Below, in pieces: positions 1 to 11,639 of a DNA stretch of 64,000 nucleotides (position 1 is its first letter; every line of letters starts with the position of its first letter). The notes under the pieces were generated by a model that worked only from the letters and a program-made list of their open reading frames with translations, ran no database searches and had not been told where the DNA came from. Source of the stretch: Macrosoma leucophasiata (lineage: Eukaryota; Arthropoda; Insecta; Lepidoptera; Hedylidae). The position numbers and the translations under genes were made by a program. The stretch is taken from contig JAWQUS010000025.1 of the NCBI GenBank assembly GCA_036365455.1, positions 22,666,001-22,730,000 of the forward strand. Direction: 5' to 3'.

Positions 1-160
1 CAACAAGATATATTGCGTACATTGGTCATTGACCTTAGATTTTGACTTATTTTGGGTCTGTAGAGCGTTATCTCTTTCGCACCTTACTTATGTGACGTTT
101 GTCGGCCATTTTGTTCAAGTTTTGACAGATACCGGACTATTAAGGACCTATGTACGATCG
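1..160 (+). repeat. MITE family C, left-truncated by window
   Basis: TGTAGAGCGTTATCTCTTTC and GTTTGTCGGCCATTTTG are shared with the complete copies at 28966 and 51877. Confidence 0.75.
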
Positions 161-369
161 TTCACAATATTTCGCTTCAAATTCCTTAGTTCCCTCCAGA
201 AATTAGTTCCTTTTCCCACCAATATACCAAACCTCCTCTCTTTCTGTAATCCCATCATCCTCCAAGAACTTGAATATAAAAATAGATTTTGTATATAAAA
301 ATAAGTTAAAATTGTAAATAACTATAAATCTATATATATTTGTATAATATTATCTATCATTGTAACATT

Positions 370-1063
370 ATAATAGGTTGGGGAAAAAGTCTTTTCGCAT
401 TATAGTATGTATGAACTTGTAATAAAATCTCTTTGGCTGTAGTATTTGTATCTGGCTGGTTTTGGTATCATTGAAAGTTAAAATTTTAAAAACATAATTC
501 CAAATTCTAATTAGGCAAATGTGTGATTTTCATTTGTTTTTCGTATTGTCAAGATGAGTGAATCTAATGAAGAAATTCGATACATTTTAAAATTTTACTA
601 CAAAAAAGGTAAAAATGCAACGCAAGCCGCGAAAAAAAATTGCGATGTTTATGGACCTAGTGCAGTGTCTGTGAGAGTAGCACAAATTTGGTTTAAGCGT
701 TTTCAATCCGGAAATTTTGATGTCAAAGATGCACCTCGCTCTGGTCGCCCTATTACGGATAAAATGGATGCCATTTTTGAAAAAGTGGAGCAAGATCGAC
801 ATATCAGTAGTTACGACGTAGCTGAAGAACTGAGAATTGATCACAAAACAGTTTTGGCGCATTTGAAAAAAGCTCGATATTTGGGTACCTCACGAGCTCA
901 CTGAAAGAAACCTAATGAACCGTGTACTCATTTGTGATTCTTTATTACGACGTAATGAAACCGAATCATTTTTGAAGAAGCTGATAACTGGTGATGAAAA
1001 GTGGATCACGTACGACAAGAACGTGCGAAAAAGGTCGTGGTCAAAGGCCGGTCAGGCTTCACA
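370..1063 (+). pseudogene. Broken mariner: 5' end and N-terminal half of transposase
   Basis: An inverted-repeat-like end (about 374-405) precedes a transposase ORF at 554-904 (MSESNEEIRYILKFYYKKGK ... WFKRFQSGNFDV). The frame shifts near 885 by a small deletion and resumes as WVPHELTERNLMNRVLICDS, running to the first catalytic Asp (ITGDEKWITYD) before a stop near 1063. The C-terminal half is gone; a MITE fragment abuts the break. A different mariner lineage from the intact one. Confidence 0.88.
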
Positions 1064-1140
1064 GTAAGTAGGCAGTGTGCAACAAAGATAACGCTCTACG
1101 AAGTCGAAACTAGCAGATTGTCTCTTTCCTGTGACTGTAT
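1055..1140 (+). repeat. MITE family C fragment fused to the broken mariner
   Basis: AGGCAGTGTGCAACAAAGAT AACGCTCTACGAAGTCG, the right half of the family. Confidence 0.75.
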
Positions 1141-1171
1141 TGGTACACAACTGTATGGCAGGAGGGCCTAC

Positions 1172-1385
1172 GTCAGAGAATATGTAATAATCCTACGTAT
1201 AGAATGGACACTTCGACGTCCCGCCCGATTTGCCCGCATCATTCAACCCCTTCCCCTCTTATGGGCGACGGTTGGTATTTTGTATGTGCTACGCAGGTGC
1301 GCGTGTAAATACACCTCACTGATTGATGACTGTGTAATAGAAACCAAATTCTATGGAATTTTGGCGGTGTGTCCGAGGTGTGCCT
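1172..1385 (+). repeat. Repeat family G
   Basis: AGAATATGTAATAATCCTAC ... TATGGGCGACGGTTGGTATT ... TTTTGGCGGTGTGTCC. Other copies: 22913-23130 (mirrored 25695-25912), 35601-35815, 48203-48455. Confidence 0.8.
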
Positions 1386-1706
1386 ACGTGCTTCCATGTT
1401 CCTGGGCTCTTTTTGTTCATTGCTTATTCCTCATTTTCGATTGTGGTGCCCCTGATGGCACTACACTAGGAAGTATTGCATTATTAAGTCAATTGACGCG
1501 AGCTTCATTGACCCTTAATTTCATGGTTATTGACCTCCGTGGAGCTTTGTTTTCGCTTGTCAAACTCGTCCCGGCCGGTTTGCCTGAGTCATTGCTACCT
1601 AGTTGCTCTCATTTTATTTAGGAATTTAGTGTTTTACACAAAAATCGTGATCGTTATTTTGTTAGCTGTGAACATGCCTTCGCTTGTGTGTATAAATAAT
1701 TATTGT

Positions 1707-1880
1707 GAAGTTTTTTTTTTATGTAATGGAAGTGGCAAACAAGCATGCAGTTCACATTGATGTTAAGTGATGACTGCAGCCTATAGACACCCACACAAAG
1801 ACCAAGGTCAAAATGCAGATGCGTTACCACTCTTGAGGCCTAAGGTGTTATGCCTCTGTGCCGGAAATTACAGGGCCAGG
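1707..1880 (+). repeat. Hairpin-ended repeat (family A), partial
   Basis: Starts T-run, ATGTAATGGAAGTGGCAAAC, and runs to GGAAATTACAGGGCC. The commonest repeat in the window; a full copy is about 290 bp. Confidence 0.9.
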
Positions 1881-1934
1881 GCAAGCAATTCCATAAATAA
1901 AAAATAACGTCTGATTTTAGGTACTTAGGTAATT

Positions 1935-2035
1935 TAATATGGCGTCGGGACGTGATGACCCTACCGCCTAGTAGCGGAAGAATTTTTTTCTACTGTATGA
2001 GATTTCTTCCACTAGTGCAGTCAGTTAACCGAACA
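1935..2035 (+). repeat. Repeat family M
   Basis: GACGTGATGACCCTACCGCC ... CTAGTGCAGTCAGTTAACCG, also at 19827-19912 and 48520-48612. Confidence 0.7.
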
Positions 2036-2249
2036 ATTAACAATGATAGCAAGTGCATTAACCCGTGATGGGCAGTAGGGTCCTGCGATAAAACTACCGC
2101 ATGCCAAGCGTGGCGATATGCCACGATTGATTCAGCAGTGGACATCTTTCGACTGATCTGTGGATGATGAAATTAGGTAATACCGTATTACCTGCTTATG
2201 TCCTAGAAATAAGCCATTGGAACTCTACCACTTTTTATGGAACTCTAAC

Positions 2250-2690
2250 ATTCCGGTGTAGGGACTCGAGGGCGTAGGCACCACCGCATTTTGCGGATGT
2301 GTGCTAAAGCGTTCCCGCGACCCCGCCCCTGAGGGTGGATGAGTCGGAGCACCCAGGGGTTTTTAGTGGGTAGACGGACGTCTATCTTTGTCCGGAGTCC
2401 CACATAACCCACCCCTCTCCCCAAGGGTGGGTATGCGTAACGCATTTTCCCCTGGTGAACAAAAAAAGGCACCACCGCATTACTTTATCTATCTGCCGCC
2501 AAATGGTAGTGTTTAGCACTATCGTGTTCCGGTTAGATGATAATGTATGCCCCCGTTATAACGATCACAGAAGAAATAAAGTCTTAGGGCTGACAGCGTA
2601 TCTGCATTTGAAGTCTATAGGCTGCAGTCATCACTTAACATCTATGTGAACTGCATACTTGATTGCTACCTTCGTTACATAAAAAAGACC
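2250..2690 (-). repeat. Family A repeat, interrupted by a retroelement
   Basis: Diverged copy split by the insertion at 2291-2467; it ends GTTACATAAAAAAG. Confidence 0.8.
2291..2467 (+). mobile_element. Short retroelement 3' end with poly(A) and target-site duplication
   Basis: The 14-bp GGCACCACCGCATT is repeated at 2277-2290 and 2468-2481. The 177-bp insert ends in AAAAAAA and interrupts a hairpin-ended repeat. The parent element is not identified. Confidence 0.8.
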
Positions 2691-2974
2691 ATCATATAGG
2701 GTACCTCTGTGCATCACTTCACTTCACTATTCATCACTAGATACATATTATAAAGTCCCCCTGTTTTCTCTGTCTGTATGTAGATTAATGCAATCTCAGA
2801 AAGCTGTGAACAGATTTTGTTTCTGTTTGAAATGTTGGTAAGAGGGTTAAGGTTTATATATGTTATACTATAATTTGTCAATATCGTGCTTATATTTACC
2901 GAGATAGCACGGTTTTTGTCATAGAAGTCGGGCGCGTCCCCACCATACCCTACGAAGCCCGTACGAAGCCAGGG

Positions 2975-2990
2975 CTCGCTCACAAACACA

Positions 2991-3025
<35 letters not shown>

Positions 3026-3027
3026 TT
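2975..3027. repeat. (CA)n microsatellite
   Basis: Almost pure CA dinucleotides with CATA interruptions. Confidence 0.95.
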
Positions 3028-3902
3028 TTTCACTCACTCACATACTCACCCTTCTTTGTAAAATTTTTGATTACTTGATATATCTACCTTGTTTAATGTT
3101 TAATGACAAAATAATTTTAAGTGAAGTTATAACTCGGAGAAGCCACTGATTCCCGAAATACAGTGTAGACTAGTTCGGGAATCTATGGATTCAATATCAA
3201 CCATTGTAAAAATGTTTTTGTCAATAAATGATTATATTATATTAGTTACAATTAGTATTGTAACAATTGTAGATCTGTCCAAATAACAAGATATTTCATT
3301 GGGTCAATTAAGTGTTATTAGGTTTATTACCTAAACATTAACGGCCTGATTTAATTAAAAGTTATAAATGAGGTTAAGCAGCTGATTACATCGCCGACGT
3401 TGTCATCTATGTTACATACCTACTTGGATTTCATTGATTAGTATCGTGCTCGATAAAAATTGGCAAACGACTGCCTTCATAAAGGCTTTCCTTCTTCGTG
3501 AACCACTAGGGTCTCGACAGTCGTATACATCATTGCTGGGGTTCTTGGTGTAATACCTACCACTTGTAGTTTCAGAGTTTTCTGAGATTGGAGGTTTGCT
3601 TGCATGAATGCATGCGTTTGTCTCTACTTAACCCATCGAGGAATACAGGCGTGATAACGATATTCGATTAGTTCAATTACACTTCGTCTATCATTTATAA
3701 CATTTGTCTCGTGTCGCCCAACCTTGAACTTGAGTGTAATCACAGCACACATCATGGGTATATTTACAATGCCGAATTATGTAAGAAATCCCTCGCGGAT
3801 CCCCCGGGATCCCGCATATTAGAAATTTTGTTATAAAATCAATTGAAACTGCAGGTTTTTTAAGGTTCCGTAGTAAACAAGGAACCCTTATTGTTTCACC
3901 AT

Positions 3903-3930
3903 GTCCGTCTGTCTGTCTGTCTGTCTGACT
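3903..3930. repeat. (GTCT)n microsatellite within a dispersed repeat
   Basis: GTCTGTCTGTCTGTCTGTCT; it follows AAGGTTCCGTAGTAAACAAG. Confidence 0.9.
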
Positions 3931-4226
3931 GTCTGACCGTCCGCGGTTTAGCGCAAAAACTGTTGGTAACAGAGACTTGAGATTTGGCACAAGTATACAC
4001 CTTGATCTCGCCGACAAAAAGCTAGAATAAAAACATGAAATAAATATATATTTAGGGTACCTTTCCTACATGTAACTCGCGGATAGTTGTTTTATTTTTC
4101 ATTTTCTGTATACCTAGTGTGGGTTCAGAAATGTTAGGGATGTGGTAATATCATATTTAGATTTTGTTAACAGTTCGTGACTTAATAAGTTTCAAAGTGC
4201 CAATTAGAGTCAAGTGTCCCCCACTT

Positions 4227-4515
4227 TTTTTTTTTTTTTTTTATGTAATGGAAGTGGTAAACAAGCATGCAGTTCACATTGATGTTAAGTGATGACTGCA
4301 GCCTATAGACACCCACACAAAGACCAAGGTCAAAATGCAGATGCGTTACCACTCCTGAGGCCTAAGGTCTTATGCCTCTGTGCCGGAAATTACAGGGCCG
4401 TACATTACCACCTGACCGGAACACGATAGTGTTGAACACTACCATTTAGCGGCAAGTATATTAGGTAATGCGGTGGTGCCTACTCCCGCGAGCTCCGTCA
4501 CTGGAGCTCTAAAAA
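4227..4515 (+). repeat. Family A repeat, near full length
   Basis: From the T-run and ATGTAATGGAAGTGGTAAAC to the terminal hairpin GAGCTCCGTCACTGGAGCTC. The end hairpin is a 7-bp stem. The class is unresolved: Helitron-like or SINE-like. Confidence 0.9.
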
Positions 4516-4519
4516 CTTG

Positions 4520-4805
4520 ACTCTAACGAAAATTGGCACCACCCTCTACCAACTAAACGGTTGTTTTTAGAAATTCAAACGTTACGGCAATAGTGGTTAC
4601 ATATAATGAAATGAAAAGGAAAACTATCACACTTAATTTGGCTTTACAAATTTGCGAGCAATAGTCGATCTGTATTTTACTCGAAATATTTTAAGAAATT
4701 TATAGAAAATATTTATAAATGTTTGTCACTACATTATTCAAACCTAAAAACTACGAACCCTACACTGCGCGTGGCCCGACACCCTCTTGACAGGTTTTAT
4801 AAAAA
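4520..4805 (+). repeat. Repeat family K
   Basis: CTACCAACTAAACGGTTGTT ... CTGCGCGTGGCCCGACACC; a second copy at 10840-11105. Confidence 0.75.
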
Positions 4806-6249
4806 TTAAGGGTTAATTTAGTACATTTTGTTTAGCATTAGATGCAAGTAATTCAGGTGTATTTTTTTTCAGGCGAGTTTTAAGTAAAAAGTTCGAAAAT
4901 GTCGATCTTCATTCCGAAAACTAATGATACCTATACAAATTTTCAAATATTAGGCTTAAAACAATCCTTTTTTCGAATTACATTACAGTAATTGGCAACT
5001 TATTTTATAAATAATTAAACTTATGCCTTTTCTAAAACGTCGCCTTTAAAAGACCTAAAGATGTAGTGGTCAAGAACACAACGAATGGAATACGATATTA
5101 TAATGACAACAAATTAAAAAGAATACTTTTATCACGCACACACGACGACCATCATGATATTTTAATAATGTCGGATTATACACAATGACAATTTTGCTGT
5201 TATAAATATCGTAAACAAAAAGTTTTGTGATACCTGCTTCTGGGTTTTCCTTCTGTCTAATTCTAAAACAATTTACTATAAAAAATATGTGTCACATATT
5301 ATTGCATCAAAAGTACCTATTTGTTTTCTGACAAAATATTAATAAAGTAAGTAAGAAATATATAATTTTAGTAATCAAATCAGTTTTATAACACCTTAAT
5401 TTTTAAAATGCTTGGCATCAAGTTTTATTTAATTTTAACCTTATATCTAAAAACAGGTAAGGTAATCAATCTCATGAATAATGAGATTTAGAATGAATTT
5501 GTGCTTTCTCGCAACGTTCTTCACGAACGTTTCAGCAGCTAATTTAAATTTGCGGGATCCGCAGATCCGCGTTTTGAAGGTGCGGTATCCACCAGATTGA
5601 TAAAAGGTGCGGGATCCCACTTTGCGGGATTGCAATCCCTAATTACCACCTCTTAGCTGTCTAAATCCGGGAAAAAAAAAACATTGATTATCACAACTTT
5701 TAATTTTATTTTGAACTTATGACATATTAGACCTGAGTCGATTACTCCTTCGTCGGGATTCGGGTCGATCGCGACCCATTGACAAGGTGATCGAGTCTAA
5801 ATGACTCGATCGTTTGGGTCATTTGGGTCGCGACTCGATTTCGCTCAAACGTATACTGTAGCTCATGATTCTCGTGATTCGAGACCCATCTGATAAGGAT
5901 GCAAGACTCGAGACCGCGATCCACACATTATGTCGTTGGCTATTTTTCATTTTAATACAATTCAATTAATTATTCAATTATTTCACTATAATTTCATTCT
6001 GGTAAATAAGATTAATTTATATTCAACTTTATTGGTAAATAGGATTAATTTATAGGAAAAAAAATCGGCATTCAGGAACTGCACCGGTAAAGCTATTGCA
6101 TAGAATGCAATGCGATTATATAGAATAAACAACATTTACAAATTGACGATTTATAAAAAAAAATGTGTTTAGATTACTTACTGGGATTTGAACCCGAGCC
6201 TACCGGTCACACTATTATGCCATTTGTCTGTTTCTTGACACAACGAATA

Positions 6250-6275
6250 TTATATATATATATATATATATATAA
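6250..6275. repeat. (TA)n microsatellite
   Basis: About 12 TA units. Confidence 0.95.
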
Positions 6276-6509
6276 ATTGTTTAATTTTTCAACCGACTCC
6301 AAAAAAAGGAGGTGGTTCTCAATTCGCCCAGATATTTTTTTTTACAGTTTATTTTTATTTGTATGTATGCAAAATTCTAGTTCACGTAGGTATTCTGCTC
6401 GCAATACATAGGTACCTACATGGTAAGCGGAGTGGGAGGTAATAGGTTTAATTTTCTTTACGGAGTTATACAAGCATCCCGAGCAATCAAAATAAATTGA
6501 CAACATTTC

Positions 6510-6980
6510 AAAGGAGATGTTGCGAGCTCGGCCCTGGTTCGTACATGTCCTCAAAAAATGGGTAAATTATAGAAGAATCCGAAAAAATACAATTAATTTA
6601 ATCAAGAACATATTTTAGAGTTACCACCCCATTTAATTCAAACGATTTTATCATTTTCAAGCATGTTCAACACGGCGGCGATACAGCCAACGCTTGGTAT
6701 CAATCGATTTCGATAGTATTTAAATTTTTTTTTTCTCCAAGTACTAGATAATCAAAAAACAATTTAAAAATTTGAAAATGTCTAAATGACATCGTCCGCC
6801 ATATTTGCCATGTTGGTTTTAAGTTGCAATTCTAACTGCAAATAATGTTTTGTAACTGCAAACAAAGCTAAATAAGTGAAAATATGCAGTAAAAACGTTT
6901 TTATATTGATTTTGCCTGTTTAATGATATTGTGTACAATACATGGCCGGAGGTCCATACATTTTTGCAACATCTCCTTTG
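6510..6980 (+). repeat. MITE family E (~470 bp)
   Basis: Inverted ends AAAGGAGATGTTGC / GCAACATCTCCTTT. Other copies at 22078-22525, 60617-61156 and from 63623. Confidence 0.85.
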
Positions 6981-7235
6981 ACACGACCCTAAAAGAAAAA
7001 TACCGTTTCTTTGTTTTTCTTTTCTGAGTTCAAATATATATTTTTTGTATTTTTTTATATCTTAATTTCTGTGAAAAAAAAAACGGAAAAACATGTGATG
7101 ACGTCACTTATATGGTGGAATGAAGTAGTTACCATTGCTTATCTTTAGATGAAAACATTATTGTTACATACTCTGTGACAAGATGTGTCAAATTGATACG
7201 GATACGTCAATGTCAAAGTATAAAACTAGGAAATA

Positions 7236-7678
7236 GGGATGGTGATCCGAGACCTGAGATCGATTAATCGGAAAAGCGATCTCTAGGAACCAAAAATACG
7301 GTTCTTATTTAAATAATTATATTAATTTATTTAAATCGATCCACAGTACCGGATTGATCTAGTGAATCAATACTATACCCTGGAAAATCGAAGATCGATC
7401 TTTTTGGTTAATTCACATAGGGACATATGAAACATACAGATCATAAGATTTAACGTTTAAACGTGAGTATAGAAAGCATTATACCAGCATTGAACACTGT
7501 TGAGTTGCTTTTTTTTTGGTCGTCTGTTTTCCTCGAAATTTAGTATTACATATCCCAAATCAAAAATATATCGATAATCGAAGATCGATTTTTTCAATGT
7601 CGATTTAATTGTCAAAGGATTTTGGACACTTCGATTCGAACATTGATAGATTTCAGAAAGAATTGCCATCCCTACTAC
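7236..7678. repeat. MITE with TAGGGATGG ends
   Basis: TAGGGATGGTGAT at left, ATTGCCATCCCTA at right; AT-rich interior with ATCGAT motifs. Confidence 0.65.
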
Positions 7679-8139
7679 TAAGTCTATGAAAAGATGCCAC
7701 GAACTTATTTATTTAAAAAAAACAGTTTTGAAGTCTTCAACAACGACTTAGCCCTTAGGCTGTTGATATAATATTGATATTTTTTATTTGAAGTTGGATC
7801 AAGGATGAGATTAATCGACGACATGCAGGGTCAAGAATTTTTTTAAAATTATATTGATATATCGATATTTTTTTCGATATATCGGACACTGGTACTGATA
7901 TTTTTAAAATAAAAAAATGGTTCTATCGCTATTCCACCCTATGTGTGACGTCAAATGGCGCAAACGTCTTTTTAAAATACACTTACTTTCAAAGTAGAAA
8001 TTATGAATGAGAAGTACAAATTTTCGAAAAAAGGTTAAACACGGGTCCCCTAGTTTTGGATTAACTTTGGAATAATGTATTAAAACATGTGGGTTAAAAA
8101 TATGAGATGTTCTCAATTATGTTCATGAAATGAATTTTA

Positions 8140-8186
8140 CATTCATAATAATTATGTTCATGAAATGAACATAATTATTATGAATG
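8140..8186. repeat. 47-bp palindrome
   Basis: 22-bp arms CATTCATAATAATTATGTTC... mirrored with a 3-nt loop; no gene context. Confidence 0.9.
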
Positions 8187-8690
8187 CTGTAATATTCATG
8201 CAATTTAGATCAATCTAGCTAAAAATTTAAAATCCTAATCCACTTTATAACTATGTTAACTATAATAATATAATAAAAGTGTTTTTATGCATGTGTCTTC
8301 AGGCCAAATGCTTCACGTCGTAGGAAACTTAGAGAATGTGGAATCAACCAAACACACACAACATTCGAAGCATTTATTTTATTGCCGAAATTTAATAAAC
8401 ATCAAAACGATATGTAATTGGTTTTTGTGTAAAGTATTTCATCAATTATCATTATAGTCTTTCTAACAACTTGATAATGATTAATATTTTATATAAGATG
8501 GCGCTATTCTACAAAATAAATACACGACATCTTATGAATTATGTGTGAAGTATTTCATCAACTATCATTCTAGTCTTTCCAACGACTCTATCATTTTATG
8601 TTAGATGGCGCTATTTTACAAATATCGATCGCAAAAAATCATCGCGCTGCGCTGGCTGCCATTGGTTCGCGATCGCCATTGGACAACGAA

Positions 8691-8743
8691 GTAATGTTCT
8701 GTTTCACTTTAATCGCCCGTATTAGAGTGAAACAGAACATTAC
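8691..8743. repeat. Inverted repeat, 18-bp arms
   Basis: GTAATGTTCTGTTTCACT / AGTGAAACAGAACATTAC with a 17-nt loop. Confidence 0.9.
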
Positions 8744-9436
8744 AATTCGTTTTAGTATCCTTCTCCGTTGGAAAGAGACAAACTTAAGTGGAACCATGTG
8801 AAAGAAAGAAATAAAATATGATCAACGCCTGTACCATGACCTTTCTTTGTCACCATAAACTGCATCGCTTTTACCTTTGTCTCGTTTTGTCATACGCGGT
8901 ATCATACACGACAAAATGAAACAAAATTTTGGTAGCGCATAAATTTTACAATTAGATGACATGGTGCAGGGGAGCATGATCGATAAAACTGTAAACAAAC
9001 TGAAGTGTACTTTATGAGTATTATAATAGAGTTCACGAGAAACAAAGTACCCAATGACCCAAAGGATCCAAATGATCGACTTTTTTTGTACGTCACGACC
9101 CGATCACTTGTGTTTGGATCGTGATTCAATCAAAGTGATTCTATCGCTCGCGATCGACTCAGCTCTATGACATATCAACATAGCGAGATAGTGGCGAGAA
9201 GGCTGTTGTCGAGCACGGTCGTGATTTACGCCGCTCTTAGCCATTTCGATTTCGAGTGTCGTTACTTTTGAACAACTTGTTATCCCGGGCGAATTCTTTA
9301 TATTTCAAATTCCTTCCGGGAGACGGGAGATTTTAATTATTAGAGGTCAAATCCGGGAGACTCCCGGAATTCCGGGAGAGGTGGGAACCCTACCCGTGGC
9401 CCGTGGCCCGTGTTGCTCTATGCTATTTAAGTTTAA

Positions 9437-9675
9437 GTTCTGTAGACACTGCTGGGGTCTGGTCCTAGTTTCGATCCTCGTCCAGGGGCTATCAGAGATA
9501 AAGGTGTATTATCCTTTATCTTTGGTACTATTGGGCATTTCACATTTCCAGCCTTCCCAGTGAGTTTGTTTATATGCGTGGAGCAAAACGCAACCGGCGA
9601 ATCGTGGGTGTTTGCATGTATGCTTTAGTGCATGCATTTGCACCTCTGCCTACCTATTAGGGAAATACAGGTACT
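9437..9675 (+). mobile_element. Degraded SINE copy
   Basis: Diverged head (GGGGTCTGGTCCTAGTTTCG) and recognisable body and end (CGGCGAATCGTGGGTGTTTG, AAATACAGGTAC). Confidence 0.65.
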
Positions 9676-9704
9676 TTTCTACTGATGGTAGAGTTTCAGG
9701 GTAG

Positions 9705-9965
9705 GACCTCGAGAGCGTAGGCACCATCGCATTACGTAATCTATCTGCCGCCAAATGGTAGTGTTCAGCACTATCGTGTTCCAGTTAGATGGTAATGTAT
9801 GTTCCCGTAATAACTATCACAGGGACATAACAACTAAGGTCTCATGGGGTGGCAACACATCTGCATTTTGACCTCTGGTCTTTGTGTAAGTGTCTTTAGG
9901 CTGCAGTCATTACTTATCATCAATGCGAGCTGCATACCTGCTTACCACCTTCATGTCATAAAAAA
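9705..9965 (-). repeat. Family A repeat, diverged
   Basis: CGTAGGCACCATCGCATTAC through CTTCATGTCATAAAAA; the end hairpin is degraded to ACCTCGAGAGC. Confidence 0.85.
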
Positions 9966-10009
9966 TACAGGCGTAAAGTTACGTTTTAATATCTAAATAT
10001 GGTACTGAA

Positions 10010-10305
10010 ATACTTTTTTTTTTTTTTTATGTAATGGAAGTGGTAAACAAGCATGCAGTTCACATTGATGTTAAGTGATGACTGCAGCCTATAGACACCC
10101 ACACAAAGACCAAGGTCAAAATGCAGATGCGTTACCACTCCTGAGGCCTAAGGTCTTATGCCTCTGTGCCGGAAATTACAGGGCCGTACATTACCACCTG
10201 ACCGGAACACGATAGTGTTGAACACTACCATTTAGCGGCAAGTATATTAGGTAATGCGGTGGTGCCTACGCCCGCGAGCTCCGTCACTGGAGCTCTACCA
10301 CCAGT
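10010..10305 (+). repeat. Family A repeat, near full length
   Basis: Differs from the copy at 4227 at few sites, including its shared GTGTTGAACACT variant, so the two are close relatives. Confidence 0.9.
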
Positions 10306-10839
10306 TTTTGGTATAAGGAAGTAACGAATTGACCTTTTTTATCGACCAGTATTTAAACAGTAGGTATCGATGTGTGATATGTTTTTAATTTATCTTATCC
10401 TAATTTAGTTTTGAAGGTTGCTTACCGTCAAGTTATTTGTGTTCTGTCTCCCGAATTTTATAAATACCAGATCTTTTATACGATTACTCGAATTAATTTC
10501 TTCATTCGATTGCTACCTAGCTATTTATTTTATTTAAGAGAAAAAACAGTCTTATACGCTTACATACAATCTTACTCAAACTACTTCAGACCTATTACTA
10601 TGATTTTATAAGTTACGAATGTGGCAAACAAGCATATAGGTCACATAATTGATAAGTGAACACTGTAGTCTATACCTAGACATCTACACTAATAGGAAAC
10701 ATAATATGGTGCCTTTTAAGTTCAATATGGGGGTCTTTAAAAAATGTTAGGGGTGTGGAAACATCATTTTTCGATTCTGTTAACTGTTCGTGACTTATTA
10801 AGTTTTTAAGTGCCCATTTTCGTTAGAGTCAAGTATTCC

Positions 10840-11105
10840 CCCCCTCTACCAACTAAACGGTTGTTGTTAAAAAGGCAAACGTTACGGCAACAGTAGCTCT
10901 ATATAACGAAATTAAAAGGAAAGCTGTCACTATTAAAAGGAAAACTGGCTTTACAAGTTTGCGAGTAGTAGTCGACCAAATGTATTTTACTCGACAATTT
11001 CGAACAACTCCATAGAATATACATATATATTTTTTTTTCATTAGATTATGCAAACCTAAAAACTACGGATCCTACCCTGCGCGTGATTCGACACGCACTT
11101 GACCG
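10840..11105 (+). repeat. Repeat family K
   Basis: CTACCAACTAAACGGTTGTT ... CTGCGCGTGATTCGACACGC, matching the copy at 4520. Confidence 0.75.
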
Positions 11106-11419
11106 GTTTTCTTTAAGTTTTGCGGGTAGTGACTGTATTCGAGGACATGACTCAGACGATGGGTGGTCGAGGTGCAGTAATTATAGTAGTAACACACCAA
11201 ATCCAGGATTTGGTCCGGCGGACCCGACCAAAGTCCCCGTGAGACGATCGCATCGGACTTGATTCATAAAAAATTCTGTCCTCCGGATTCCTCTACATAC
11301 GGCCAGATTTGGCTCGGAGCGTACCGAATCCGCTGTTCGCTCCATACTATATCCGAACGTGTGTTACGACTATAAATGGACATTAATACAGTAATCTCTA
11401 TTTAAAATCGCCTACATGA

Positions 11420-11600
11420 CTCTGGTTAATACTTAGTATACCACAGTCTAAAGAAAACGAACGTGTTAATTACCTACAGTCATCCAACGAACGTGTAATG
11501 TCAGAGCAATTGTGCGGGGCGTGCGACGCGAGGGACGGAGGGGGCGGTACCAAGTAGCCCATACAAAAACTGTCATCTACTTGGGACTTAGCGTTAAGGG
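11420..11600 (+). repeat. Repeat family I
   Basis: AGTCTAAAGAAAACGAACGT and TACCAAGTAGCCCATACAAA, shared with 62380-62500. Confidence 0.75.
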
Positions 11601-11639
11601 GTGCGAGATTTAAAATTTCTTTTACTAAGTTTTTGGAAA

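Larger units (their letters stand above)
7680..9380. other. Intergenic, no gene seen
   Basis: Contains ATCGATAT-type tracts near 7840-7895, two hairpins and a GATCGACTC-rich patch at 9070-9170 resembling 5740-5930. Confidence 0.5.

Noticed and set aside
1001..1621. 206-residue + ORF
   Set aside because: It crosses the mariner end, a MITE fragment and family G in sequence; an accidental open frame.
5447..5924. Small - strand ORFs
   Set aside because: Made of repeated GCGGGATCC and GACTCGATC motifs; no protein resemblance.
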